A stretch of DNA of 7,817 nucleotides from the NCBI GenBank assembly GCA_003175865.1, contig PSRF01000007.1:1-7817 (forward strand), written 5' to 3'. The translations under genes were made by a program, and so were the position numbers. The notes below the pieces were generated by a model. It had not been told where the DNA came from, searched no databases, and saw only the letters and a program-made list of their open reading frames with translations. This DNA is from Blastocatellia bacterium. Lineage in GTDB: Bacteria; Acidobacteriota; Blastocatellia; Pyrinomonadales; Pyrinomonadaceae. Shown piece by piece: positions 1-6,218 of this stretch (its first letter is position 1; each line of letters opens with the position of its first letter).

Positions 1-163
1 GGGCGATTACTACTAACGTAGCTGCGAGTCCGACTCGAATTCTTTTCCCCCAACGAGGAGTGCGTCCCCACTGCATCGGACCAGGAGATCGACGCACTTC
101 TTGAAGGAAGAAGAGGAACACACCTGACAGAATCGCGAGAGCCAGTAAGAAAGGTATAGTCAT
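1..163 (-). CDS. Partial membrane protein (N-terminal 54 residues), unrecognised
   Basis: An open minus-strand frame begins with ATG at 163-161 and runs without a stop through the left edge, so only the N-terminus is present. The translation starts MTIPFLLALAILSG. It has a hydrophobic helix at about residues 3-20, a basic Trp/Arg-rich loop (VRRSPGP, then WGRTPRWGKRIR) and the start of a second hydrophobic segment from about residue 45. This suggests an inner-membrane protein with at least two helices and a positively charged cytoplasmic loop. A purine-rich AAGGA lies 14 nt upstream of the ATG (complement of 178-182), rather far for a Shine-Dalgarno site. The large inverted repeat at 181-344 sits directly in its upstream region. 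I do not recognise the family. Codon-level continuity and protein-like composition make it believable, but the call rests on a short fragment. Confidence 0.6.
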   Translation of the reverse strand, partial: MTIPFLLALAILSGVFLFFLQEVRRSPGPMQWGRTPRWGKRIRVGLAATLVVIA

Positions 164-180
164 GCTAATGAACTTTTTCC

Positions 181-344
181 TTTAGTAGCATTCTAAGCGA
201 AATCACTCAAGCTCTTTTGTCGGACCGCGTGCGTCTCGCGCGCCTGCCTTTGATAAGTAAGAAGATTGCGCGTACTGAGAGGCGCACGAGACGTACGCGG
301 TCCGACAGAAGAGCTTGAATCTGTTTTTCAGCGATTCTACTAAA
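181..344. repeat. Long imperfect inverted repeat (REP/MITE-like palindromic element)
   Basis: The element is symmetric about position 262.5. Its outer ends are TTTAGTAG (181-188) and CTACTAAA (337-344). The inner arms 207-245 and 280-318 match at 36 of 39 positions, the three differences being transitions at 217, 231 and 239. A weakly matching stretch of identical length in both arms joins ends and inner arms, so the symmetry holds without indels. The unpaired centre is 246-279. Each inner arm also contains its own small hairpin, GCGTGCG-TCT-CGCGCGC on the left with a mirrored version on the right, giving a two-unit structure like that of REP/BIME elements. It lies between divergent genes and encodes no protein. 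Part of its core recurs in the element at 6219-6320. Calling it a mobile or dispersed element is inference. Confidence 0.8.
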
Positions 345-466
345 GGGCATCTTCCGTTTTGACGTTACGAAGTTAGTCAAATTCTTTACGATCTAATTAA
401 TTGATTGGCGATCTAGTTTTTTCTCCTGACACGTTTTCAAGCTCGCGATAACGCGATTATTCGAAA

Positions 467-498
467 GACCAAATTGGAGGGGGCCCTTTTGTTTGGTC
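467..498 (+). promoter_or_regulatory. Candidate hairpin in the leader
   Basis: GACCAAA (467-473) is perfectly complementary to TTTGGTC (492-498). Within it, AGG (478-480) can pair with CCT (485-487), and G·U wobbles at 474/491, 476/489 and 477/488 link the two parts, leaving a GGGC loop. No T-run follows, so it is not a standard intrinsic terminator. It lies about 190 nt before the start at 688 and could be an attenuator, an operator or chance. Confidence 0.3.
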
Positions 499-675
499 AG
501 CCTGCCTTACGACACGACCACCTTTCAGTCGCGTGATATCTCGTTGAGCCTTTCACATCATGTCTAGCTGAAATTGAAACTTCACATGACTGAAGTCGGT
601 GGTCTCAACTTTTCGAGAGCTTCCTTCCAAAAAGGAACACCCATTCTGTTATCATTACCTCGCAACACAATCTCC

Positions 676-681
676 AAAGGA
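676..681 (+). promoter_or_regulatory. Ribosome binding site that decides the start at 688
   Basis: AAAGGA lies 6 nt before ATG 688, and the codons after that ATG encode a textbook Sec signal peptide. The upstream in-frame ATG at 574 has no comparable site and would put 38 polar residues in front of the signal peptide. Confidence 0.7.
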
Positions 682-687
682 CAACTT

Positions 688-2127
688 ATGAAAACTCGAC
701 TCGCAGTTCTCCTGATGCTGTGTCTGGTTAGCGTCTCGTTTGCACAAGCACCAGAACGACAACAGTTCATTCGTACTGAGGCTCCCGTTATCGCCTTAAC
801 TCACGTGCGTGTGATTGACGGGACTGGAGCGGCCCCGCGCGACGATCAGACGATTATTATCAACAACGGCAAGATCGAATCAGTTGGCTCAAGCGCAAAT
901 GCAAAAACGCCAGCGAACGCACAAACGCTTGACCTCCAGGGTTACACCGTCCTGCCTGGGCTCGTTGGAATGCACGATCACATGTTCTTTCCAATGGGTG
1001 GCTCACCTCCGATGTACTCCAACATGGGTTCGAGTTTTCCGCGTTTGTATCTCGCACTCGGAGTAACGACGATTCGCACAACCGGCAGTGTCGCTCCTTA
1101 CACCGATCTCGAAATCAAACGTTTGATAGACACAGGCCGCATGATTGGTCCAAAGATGCACGTCACTGCGCCGTATCTCGAGGGACGTGGTTCGTTCACT
1201 CCCGTGATGCACGAACTCACTGGTGCGGACGACGCCCGCCGCATGGTGAACTACTGGGCCGATCTTGGTGCCACGTCGTTCAAAGCCTATATGAACATCA
1301 CGCGCGATGAACTGCGTGCTGCTGTCGAGGAAGCACATAAGCGTGGTCTAAAGGTGACCGGTCATCTTTGTTCGATTGGTTTTAAAGAGGCGGCGGAGAT
1401 CGGCATTGACGATCTTGAGCATGGACTGATGGTCGACTCTGAATTTGTACCGAACAAACAACCAGACCAGTGCCCGCCGGGTGCAGCAGTCAGCACAAGT
1501 TTGCGACAGCTTGATTTGAATGGAACGGCGGCACAGGAAACTATCCGTTCACTCGTCGCAAAGAATGTCGCGATCACTTCGACTCTTCCAGTGTTTGAAG
1601 CTGCTGGCGCAGCATTAAGTCAAAGTGGTATCGGCGCTGCGAGTGCGCTTTTGAATCCGCGTGTCTTGAATGTGATGTCAACAGACACACGCGTTCGTTA
1701 TCTACAAGCTCGCGCACGAGTTTCACCTGAGACGAATTACGTCGCATTGTTGCGCAAGGCAATGGAATTCGAGCGGGCTTTTGTACAAGCGGGAGGTCTG
1801 CTGATTGCCGGACTTGATCCAACGGGCAACGGAGGAATCGTCGCAGGGTTTGGGGATTTGCGCGAAGTTGAATTACTTGTGGAAGCGGGGTTCACGCCAA
1901 TCGATGCTATTAAGATTGCGAGTCTCAATGGCGCAAAGTTCCTCGGCGAAAACTCCCGAATAGGATCGATAGTTCCTGGTAAACAAGCGGACTTGATGGT
2001 CGTCAAAGGAAATCCGGCAACAACCATCGCTGATATAGAAAAGGTTGAGATCGTTTTCAAGGATGGAGTTGGTTACGATTCGGAGAAGTTGATTCAATCA
2101 GTGCAAGGACTTGTTGGAATTAGGTAG
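688..2127 (+). CDS. Exported metal-dependent amidohydrolase (imidazolonepropionase/prolidase-like)
   Basis: A 479-residue protein of the amidohydrolase superfamily, whose members hydrolyse amide or related C-N bonds in a TIM barrel holding one or two metal ions. A Sec signal peptide covers residues 1-19 (MKTRLAVLL..., cleavage likely after SFA), so it should act in the periplasm or outside the cell. The small beta-sandwich segment (about 35-90) leads into the metal motif H96-D-H98 after VLPGL. Next come K199 in SFKAYM, the position of the carboxylated lysine, H226 in VTGH, H245 in LEHG and D377 in AGLDPTG. All expected metal ligands are therefore present. The C-terminus returns to the sandwich with the IGSIVPGKQADLMVV signature (about 425-439). 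The family includes Xaa-Pro and Xaa-Arg dipeptidases and imidazolonepropionase-like enzymes; the substrate cannot be read from the sequence. The stop precedes the next gene by 63 nt with no terminator, so the two are probably co-transcribed. Confidence 0.9.
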   Translation: MKTRLAVLLMLCLVSVSFAQAPERQQFIRTEAPVIALTHVRVIDGTGAAPRDDQTIIINNGKIESVGSSANAKTPANAQTLDLQGYTVLPGLVGMHDHMFFPMGGSPPMYSNMGSSFPRLYLALGVTTIRTTGSVAPYTDLEIKRLIDTGRMIGPKMHVTAPYLEGRGSFTPVMHELTGADDARRMVNYWADLGATSFKAYMNITRDELRAAVEEAHKRGLKVTGHLCSIGFKEAAEIGIDDLEHGLMVDSEFVPNKQPDQCPPGAAVSTSLRQLDLNGTAAQETIRSLVAKNVAITSTLPVFEAAGAALSQSGIGAASALLNPRVLNVMSTDTRVRYLQARARVSPETNYVALLRKAMEFERAFVQAGGLLIAGLDPTGNGGIVAGFGDLREVELLVEAGFTPIDAIKIASLNGAKFLGENSRIGSIVPGKQADLMVVKGNPATTIADIEKVEIVFKDGVGYDSEKLIQSVQGLVGIR

Positions 2128-2178
2128 TTCGATAGGAGGCGGTAAGAGATTTATCATTGATCATTTGACATTTTTTCC

Positions 2179-2183
2179 AGGAG
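2179..2183 (+). promoter_or_regulatory. Ribosome binding site of the alpha/beta hydrolase gene
   Basis: AGGAG sits 7 nt before ATG 2191, a near-ideal spacing. The rest of the 63-nt gap shows no stem followed by a T-run. Confidence 0.75.
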
Positions 2184-2190
2184 ATTCGTC

Positions 2191-3294
2191 ATGCGTGTCA
2201 TAACATTGCGGCTTATTTTTCTCCTCCTACTCACGTCATTGCCATCTTTTGTTACGCTCGCGAAATCGCCTCAAACGAAGTACCCGACGCCAGTTGAAGG
2301 TGACTACGTCATTAAAGATTTCAAATTCAGAAGCGGCGAAACACTTCCCGAGCTCAGACTTCATTACCGCACGATTGGTTCACCTACGAAAGACACAGCA
2401 GGCGTCGTTCGCAATGCGGTACTCATCATGCACGGCACCGGCGGAACTGGCGCTCAGTTTCTTTCTCCTCAGTTTGCAAACGTCCTCTTCGGTCCAGGAC
2501 AGTTATTCGATGCAACGAAATACTTCATCATCCTTCCCGATGCGATCGGTCATGGTGGTTCCAGCAAACCGAGCAATGGCCTCCACATGAAGTTCCCGCA
2601 CTACACCTACGACGACATGGTGCTGGCGCAATACCGAGTCATCACAGAAAAACTCGGTGTCAATCACCTCCGACTCGTGATGGGAACTTCAATGGGCGGC
2701 ATGCATACGTGGGTTTGGGGTGAGACTTATCCTGATTTCATGGATGCATTAATGCCTTTAGCTAGCGCACCAGTCGAGATTGCCGGACGTAATCGCATCA
2801 TGCGCAAGATGATTATGGATGCCATTCGGGCTGACCCGGCATGGAACAATGGCGAGTACAAAACAGAACCGACACAAGGCCTAACCGCTGCGGAAAATAT
2901 TTTGTTGTTGATGGGAAGTGCTGCCTTACCCTGGCACAAACAGGCGCCGAAACGCGATGCTGCCGATAAGTTTTATGAAGACCGAGTGAAGAGTGGCGTC
3001 GCACGGATGGATGCGAACGACATGCTTTATTACTTCGATTCCTCACGCGAATACAATCCGTCGCCCAAGCTTGAGTCTATCAAGGCACCTCTGGTCGCGA
3101 TTAATTCGGCGGATGATCTAATCAATCCACCCGAATTGGGGATTTTGGAGAAGGAGATCAAACGGGTGAAGCAAGGTCGATTTGTTCTGTTGCCCATCAC
3201 TGAACAAACGCGCGGCCATGGAACACATACGATAGCATCAATCTGGCAAGGTTATTTGAAGGAATTACTAGAGCAAACGGAATCCAAGTCTTAA
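2191..3294 (+). CDS. Exported alpha/beta hydrolase, MetX (homoserine acetyltransferase)-like superfamily
   Basis: A 367-residue alpha/beta-fold protein with an N-terminal signal peptide (hydrophobic 5-23, cleavage likely after TLA at 24). The fold is marked by LIMHGTGG (78-85), the PDAIGHGGSSKPSNG stretch (116-130) that resembles the MetX glycine-rich loop, and DDMVLAQYRVI (141-151). The nucleophile elbow is GTSMGGM with S167 as the catalytic serine. The acid is probably D309 in SADDLINPP, matching the SDxLFPP region of MetX, and the base H343 in RGHGTH. The complete triad suggests an active enzyme. True MetX enzymes are cytoplasmic and usually carry GGSMGGM. The signal peptide and the GTS elbow argue for a periplasmic esterase, amidase or acyltransferase rather than methionine biosynthesis. 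It follows the exported amidohydrolase and probably shares its transcript. It ends 27 nt from the convergent neighbour with no evident terminator between. Confidence 0.88.
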   Translation: MRVITLRLIFLLLLTSLPSFVTLAKSPQTKYPTPVEGDYVIKDFKFRSGETLPELRLHYRTIGSPTKDTAGVVRNAVLIMHGTGGTGAQFLSPQFANVLFGPGQLFDATKYFIILPDAIGHGGSSKPSNGLHMKFPHYTYDDMVLAQYRVITEKLGVNHLRLVMGTSMGGMHTWVWGETYPDFMDALMPLASAPVEIAGRNRIMRKMIMDAIRADPAWNNGEYKTEPTQGLTAAENILLLMGSAALPWHKQAPKRDAADKFYEDRVKSGVARMDANDMLYYFDSSREYNPSPKLESIKAPLVAINSADDLINPPELGILEKEIKRVKQGRFVLLPITEQTRGHGTHTIASIWQGYLKELLEQTESKS

Positions 3295-3321
3295 CTGCTG
3301 CTTGCGATTGCGTACGAGTTG

Positions 3322-5127
3322 TCACTTTCCACAGCCGGGGAATCTGAAGGCTCCAATCCGACTCGAATAAAACTGCGCTCCTTTCTTCAGATAGTCGCCG
3401 ACATACCAGATTGTGCAATCATCCGATGGATCCATCGCAGTTTGTGTGTAGTCCTCCCAACGCATGACGGACTGTGATCCCTCACCTTCGATCAACACGT
3501 TCTCTTGTGTGGTTAACTCACCTAATGGATCGTTGACCAACCTTCCCGCAAAACGCTGCCCTGGATAGTTTGGCGAACCCCCAAACGAATAACCGATGCC
3601 TATGTTCCCCTTCTTATCAATCGCCGGGCTCGCCATCCAACGATAGAAATTGTCTGGTGCATAAGTGCCCTGCTGATACACAGTCGGACTGCGCGTCTTG
3701 TCGAGTCGGAATTCATACCAACGAACGCCGCCACCTCCTGATGAAGCGGCAACGGAGTGGACGGCGACAACCGACTCGTGCCCATTGACTTTTCGATAAA
3801 CAAGACGCGCCATGATCTTGTCGCCTTGCGCATCGAGTCGCGTCTCTGTGCCAGGTTGGGGCACGCAGTTAGTCAGTTGACCTCCGCACAGATATTGATA
3901 AGGTGAAACAGAAATCCTTTGCGGTCCATCCAGCTTCGTATTTGCTGGCTTCTTCCAATCAACATGAAACTTCCATGCAAGAATCACATCATCACCGAGT
4001 ATTTTATTTAGTTGCGCCCCTCCCGCGGCCATCATGATGTTTGGCGCGCCTCGTGGTGGAACACCGAAACCATCAATGTCGGCATTGTTTAGAAAATTCA
4101 CTCCGTCAATAATAAAACACTGCTCTGTGGCAGGCAGCCCGCGCAACATCTGATTTCGATCAACAACACAAGCGTGCTTTTGAATCAGGTTATCGCTGGT
4201 ACTGGTTGGGACGTAGTACCCGTCAGGCCAAACGGCTGGTCTTGGATAGTCCGGAAAATAAGCTCTCAGAAATTCATACCGATAATATTCACCGAGAGGA
4301 TCCGATGTGCGGCTCACCGCATAGCACATTGAATATGGACCATCACCAACAGTTGCAGCACCAGCGCGATTAGGATTTGTGGGATTCGGCGTAGCTGGGG
4401 TGACCAGTTGAAATGGAGCACCAGGTTGGTTTGGTCTGCCCGGTGGACTTGCTTGCGCTGGCTCGCCTGATTTCGCCTCCCGGGGTTGATCGGGCCGCTT
4501 TGGTGCACGACCAAACAGTGGCATCACAATCAACCAGCGGCCGGCGAGTTGATCGTATCGAACAACGGCGTCGCCGTTGTTGCGAGTCTCACATGGACCA
4601 CCAAATCCGGCAAACACAGCGTTAGTTACAACTGGACCGTATAAGATCTTGCCGGTAGTCTCGTACCGCTTGCCTTTCTTTGTGAACACTGCCATCCGAG
4701 TATTAACAATCTGAACAATGTGATCTGGACCAACGGCAAGACTGTTGTCTGAAGGATTCCGCACGTTTGCAACACCTTGAGGACCTCCGAAGCCATAGCC
4801 AAGCCCGTCAAAACTCGCAACAATTTCAGCGGAAGGGCGATTTCCTGGAGAGCGTTGCTCAACGTTGTTAGTGGATGGAGAGGGTGTCGGAGACTTGTGC
4901 GCGTTTGTTGATTTCGTTGATTGATCTCCCAGCGAGGCAGAGACATCGTGCCGTTCGTTGGTGTGAACCGTTATCGTGTTCGGAGTCACGCCTTGGACCA
5001 ATGAATTGCGCTCGGAGCTTGCAAGCATAGAACTCCGGTTGGCGGCAAACTCGAGGGACACCAAGAATCCAATTATCAGTATGCAGGTTAACGAAGAGCG
5101 GAAAGGTTGGAGGTGACACATTTTCAT
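3322..5127 (-). CDS. Large secreted protein of unrecognised family, possibly beta-propeller-like
   Basis: A 601-residue protein with a signal peptide (basic N-region, hydrophobic 13-28, possible cleavage near EFA). A Ser/Thr/Pro/Asn-rich linker follows (about 65-100). The globular part begins near 102 (SFDGLGYGFGGPQG) and has recurring short blocks that look like beta-strand repeats: SDNSLAVGPDHIVQIVNT (126-143), GDAVVRYDQLAGRWLI (185-200), CYAVSRTSDPLGEYY (268-282), AVWPDGYYVPTS (298-309), ARLVYR (440-445) and PAIDKKGNIGIGYSF (501-515). Aspartate- and tryptophan-containing blades of this kind suggest an extracellular propeller-type fold; this is inference. A proline-rich insert lies at 207-255. 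Eight cysteines follow the signal peptide (179, 268, 320, 337, 414, 421, 571, 599), an even number that permits disulfides. No catalytic motif is recognisable. No clear Shine-Dalgarno site precedes the ATG at 5127, although the signal peptide supports that start; the Met at residue 3 is an alternative. Confidence 0.85.
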   Translation of the reverse strand: MKMCHLQPFRSSLTCILIIGFLVSLEFAANRSSMLASSERNSLVQGVTPNTITVHTNERHDVSASLGDQSTKSTNAHKSPTPSPSTNNVEQRSPGNRPSAEIVASFDGLGYGFGGPQGVANVRNPSDNSLAVGPDHIVQIVNTRMAVFTKKGKRYETTGKILYGPVVTNAVFAGFGGPCETRNNGDAVVRYDQLAGRWLIVMPLFGRAPKRPDQPREAKSGEPAQASPPGRPNQPGAPFQLVTPATPNPTNPNRAGAATVGDGPYSMCYAVSRTSDPLGEYYRYEFLRAYFPDYPRPAVWPDGYYVPTSTSDNLIQKHACVVDRNQMLRGLPATEQCFIIDGVNFLNNADIDGFGVPPRGAPNIMMAAGGAQLNKILGDDVILAWKFHVDWKKPANTKLDGPQRISVSPYQYLCGGQLTNCVPQPGTETRLDAQGDKIMARLVYRKVNGHESVVAVHSVAASSGGGGVRWYEFRLDKTRSPTVYQQGTYAPDNFYRWMASPAIDKKGNIGIGYSFGGSPNYPGQRFAGRLVNDPLGELTTQENVLIEGEGSQSVMRWEDYTQTAMDPSDDCTIWYVGDYLKKGAQFYSSRIGAFRFPGCGK

Positions 5128-5270
5128 AATTGTCGAGTTGGAAAATGCCGAGGCAGGAGTTTAGCATTAATGCGTGCTTAGTCTGGCTTCTAAAAACTGG
5201 TGCGGGTATTATTCGTCCCCGATTGAAGTGCAAACTTGGTCATAGACCATAAAGCCCGATTGGAGGCGAC
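5128..5270. promoter_or_regulatory. Divergent promoter region with two small palindromes
   Basis: This gap holds the starts of both the secreted-protein gene (minus) and the small exported-protein gene (plus). It contains a perfect 10-bp palindrome GCATTAATGC (5164-5173) and a TGGTC-ATA-GACCA inverted repeat (5237-5249). Either could bind a regulator. TATTAT at 5207-5212 is a plausible plus-strand -10 element, with only a poor -35 (TGGCTT at 5184-5189, 17 bp spacing). That would place the TGGTC/GACCA repeat in the leader, where a bound repressor would act. The arrangement is suggestive only. Confidence 0.4.
5262..5266 (+). promoter_or_regulatory. Ribosome binding site of the small exported protein gene
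   Basis: GGAGG lies 4 nt before ATG 5271, slightly close but a strong match. It supports this start, which also begins a signal peptide. Confidence 0.65.
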
Positions 5271-5699
5271 ATGAAATTACGTTTAGCCGTTTTCCTATTC
5301 GTTGTTCTTTCAGCCGCACTAGTAGCGCTTGGTCAGGACAGCAAGGACACTGGTCCATACACCCCATCCAAGAGCAGTCCAGAGCGACAAGCAATACTCG
5401 ACGCGCTACGTGGCGGCGATCAACAGACAATCTTTCAGGTACATCACATGAAAGTTCATCACGGGTGGTGTTGGGTTGACGTTACTCCAATGGATAAAAA
5501 AGGACACGCTACCGCAGAAGGTGGACCGAATTTACTGCATCTCGAAAATGGAACATGGAAGGTAATGGACCTTTCGAAAGTGCCAGAGGATCCTAAGGAT
5601 CCCCTTGGGCCCGAAGACGCGAGTCCAACATATGTGAAGAATGTGATGAAGACTTTCCCTGGTGTCCCGAGAGATATCTTCCCGAAACCCTCGCACTGA
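5271..5699 (+). CDS. Small exported protein, conserved-looking hypothetical
   Basis: A 142-residue protein with a clear signal peptide (MKLRLAVFLFVVLSAALVALG, cleavage likely after residue 21), so it is probably periplasmic. After a short spacer comes SPERQAILDALR (36-47), then a strand-rich core with IFQVHHMKVHHGWCWVDVTP (54-73) and LLHLENGTWKVMDL (88-101). The order of helix, then two beta segments around Trp-containing strands, resembles small periplasmic proteins that start with an ERQAILDALR-type helix. I cannot assign a family with confidence. The cluster H58, H59, H63, H64 near C67 could bind metal, but that is speculation. The C-terminus (PEDPKDPLGPEDASP, 105-119) is acidic and proline-rich. 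The gene is preceded by its own ribosome binding site and divergent region and is followed by the twin-hairpin element, so it is probably a single-gene transcript. Confidence 0.8.
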   Translation: MKLRLAVFLFVVLSAALVALGQDSKDTGPYTPSKSSPERQAILDALRGGDQQTIFQVHHMKVHHGWCWVDVTPMDKKGHATAEGGPNLLHLENGTWKVMDLSKVPEDPKDPLGPEDASPTYVKNVMKTFPGVPRDIFPKPSH

Positions 5700-5713
5700 G
5701 ATCTTCTTGTGCG

Positions 5714-5793
5714 GGGATCGCAGGCGTCCTCGCCTGCTGGTGTCCTGAAGAACGACTCCAATGAAACGAGCAGGAGAGGACACCTGCGATCCC
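5714..5793. repeat. Twin-hairpin inverted repeat between convergent genes
   Basis: Arms 5714-5738 and 5769-5793 are complementary at 23 of 25 positions (differences at 5725 and 5732), separated by a 30-nt centre. Each arm is itself a hairpin: GCAGGCG-TCCT-CGCCTGC at 5720-5737, and a one-mismatch version at 5770-5787. It begins 14 nt after the stop of the gene ending at 5699 and ends 5 nt before the stop codon of the opposite gene. No T-run follows on either side, so it is not a standard terminator, though it could still block readthrough from both sides. The two-unit palindrome is typical of REP/BIME-type extragenic repeats; family membership is inference. Confidence 0.8.
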
Positions 5794-5798
5794 AGCAA

Positions 5799-6209
5799 TC
5801 ACTCCTCCGCGTCTTCCTTCTTCTTCGCTACTCGCGCCGCGACAATTGCAAATAATCCGGCAATCACTCCGAATATCGCGCCCAACAGTGGCCCGATAGC
5901 CAACATCAGCACTCGCAAATTCACACCTGGCGGTAATGTCTTGAATTTCTCTACCACTTCAGGATTGTGACGCGTGTAAGTCGAAAAGAATGCCGCGTGG
6001 ATAATTGAAATCCAAATGCCATTTATGACACTGGCCATGAAAGCGTGAAGAAAGTAGAGTCGACGACAGTTCTTGACAATCCACCACGCGTACAGCACGA
6101 AAATCAAGAGCCACAACAATGGTTCGATGCCGCGCGTCATGCCAAACACCGAGGCGATGGCCATCAATACTCCGAAAGTTGAAAGAAGAAATATGAGTCG
6201 CCAGTTCAT
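5799..6209 (-). CDS. Small four-helix integral membrane protein, unrecognised
   Basis: A 136-residue protein that is mostly hydrophobic. Helices are visible at about 4-23, 29-46, 52-76 and 99-125, with a polar loop HNPEVVEKFKTLPPG (81-95) between the last two and a charged tail VAKKKEDAEE. The last helix is rich in Gly and Ala (IGPLLGAIFGVIAG). It should sit in the cytoplasmic membrane. I recognise no family or active-site motif. The ATG at 6209 has no Shine-Dalgarno match (ACCCCC directly precedes it), and an in-frame stop lies about 24 nt upstream with no other ATG between. Initiation is therefore probably weak or leaderless-like. It lies on the same strand as the TPR gene, separated by 115 nt filled by an inverted repeat, so co-transcription is uncertain. 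Confidence 0.75.
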   Translation of the reverse strand: MNWRLIFLLSTFGVLMAIASVFGMTRGIEPLLWLLIFVLYAWWIVKNCRRLYFLHAFMASVINGIWISIIHAAFFSTYTRHNPEVVEKFKTLPPGVNLRVLMLAIGPLLGAIFGVIAGLFAIVAARVAKKKEDAEE

Positions 6210-6218
6210 GGGGGTCAG

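Larger units (their letters stand above)
345..687. other. Non-coding leader region upstream of the amidohydrolase gene
   Basis: No convincing gene lies here. The stretch is AT-richer than its neighbours. It contains two copies of CGATCTA exactly 20 bp apart (389-395 and 409-415) flanking an AATTAATTGATT block, and a hairpin at 467-498. A TATCAT at 650-655 could be a -10 element for the gene starting at 688, but no good -35 sits at 16-18 bp from it. The reading frame of the downstream gene is open from an upstream ATG at 574. That extension of 38 residues is polar and would bury the signal peptide, so I treat it as untranslated. Confidence 0.5.

Noticed and set aside
181..344. CRISPR array, tRNA or structured RNA gene
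   Set aside because: There is only one inverted pair and no regularly spaced direct repeats. The symmetry does not form a cloverleaf.
574..687. Upstream ATG extension of the amidohydrolase by 38 residues
   Set aside because: The extension is polar, lacks a ribosome binding site and would bury a textbook signal peptide. AAAGGA before the ATG at 688 fits better.
2191..3294. Genuine methionine-pathway homoserine O-acetyltransferase (metX)
   Set aside because: The protein carries a signal peptide, has GTS rather than GGS at the elbow and has no methionine-pathway neighbours, so I give no gene symbol.
4868..5233. Minus-strand open frame of 121 codons overlapping the start of the secreted-protein gene
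   Set aside because: It lies in another frame over the N-terminal region and the promoter gap, has no ribosome binding site, and its composition is not protein-like compared with the signal-peptide frame.
5714..5793. Classical intrinsic terminator
   Set aside because: The stem is strong, but no T-run follows on either strand and the 30-nt centre is long. It fits an extragenic palindromic repeat better, though it may still hinder readthrough.
5459..5802. Overlapping minus-strand open frames opposite the small exported protein gene
   Set aside because: They run antisense to a gene with a good start, ribosome binding site and signal peptide, and cross the twin-hairpin repeat. They are best explained as shadows.
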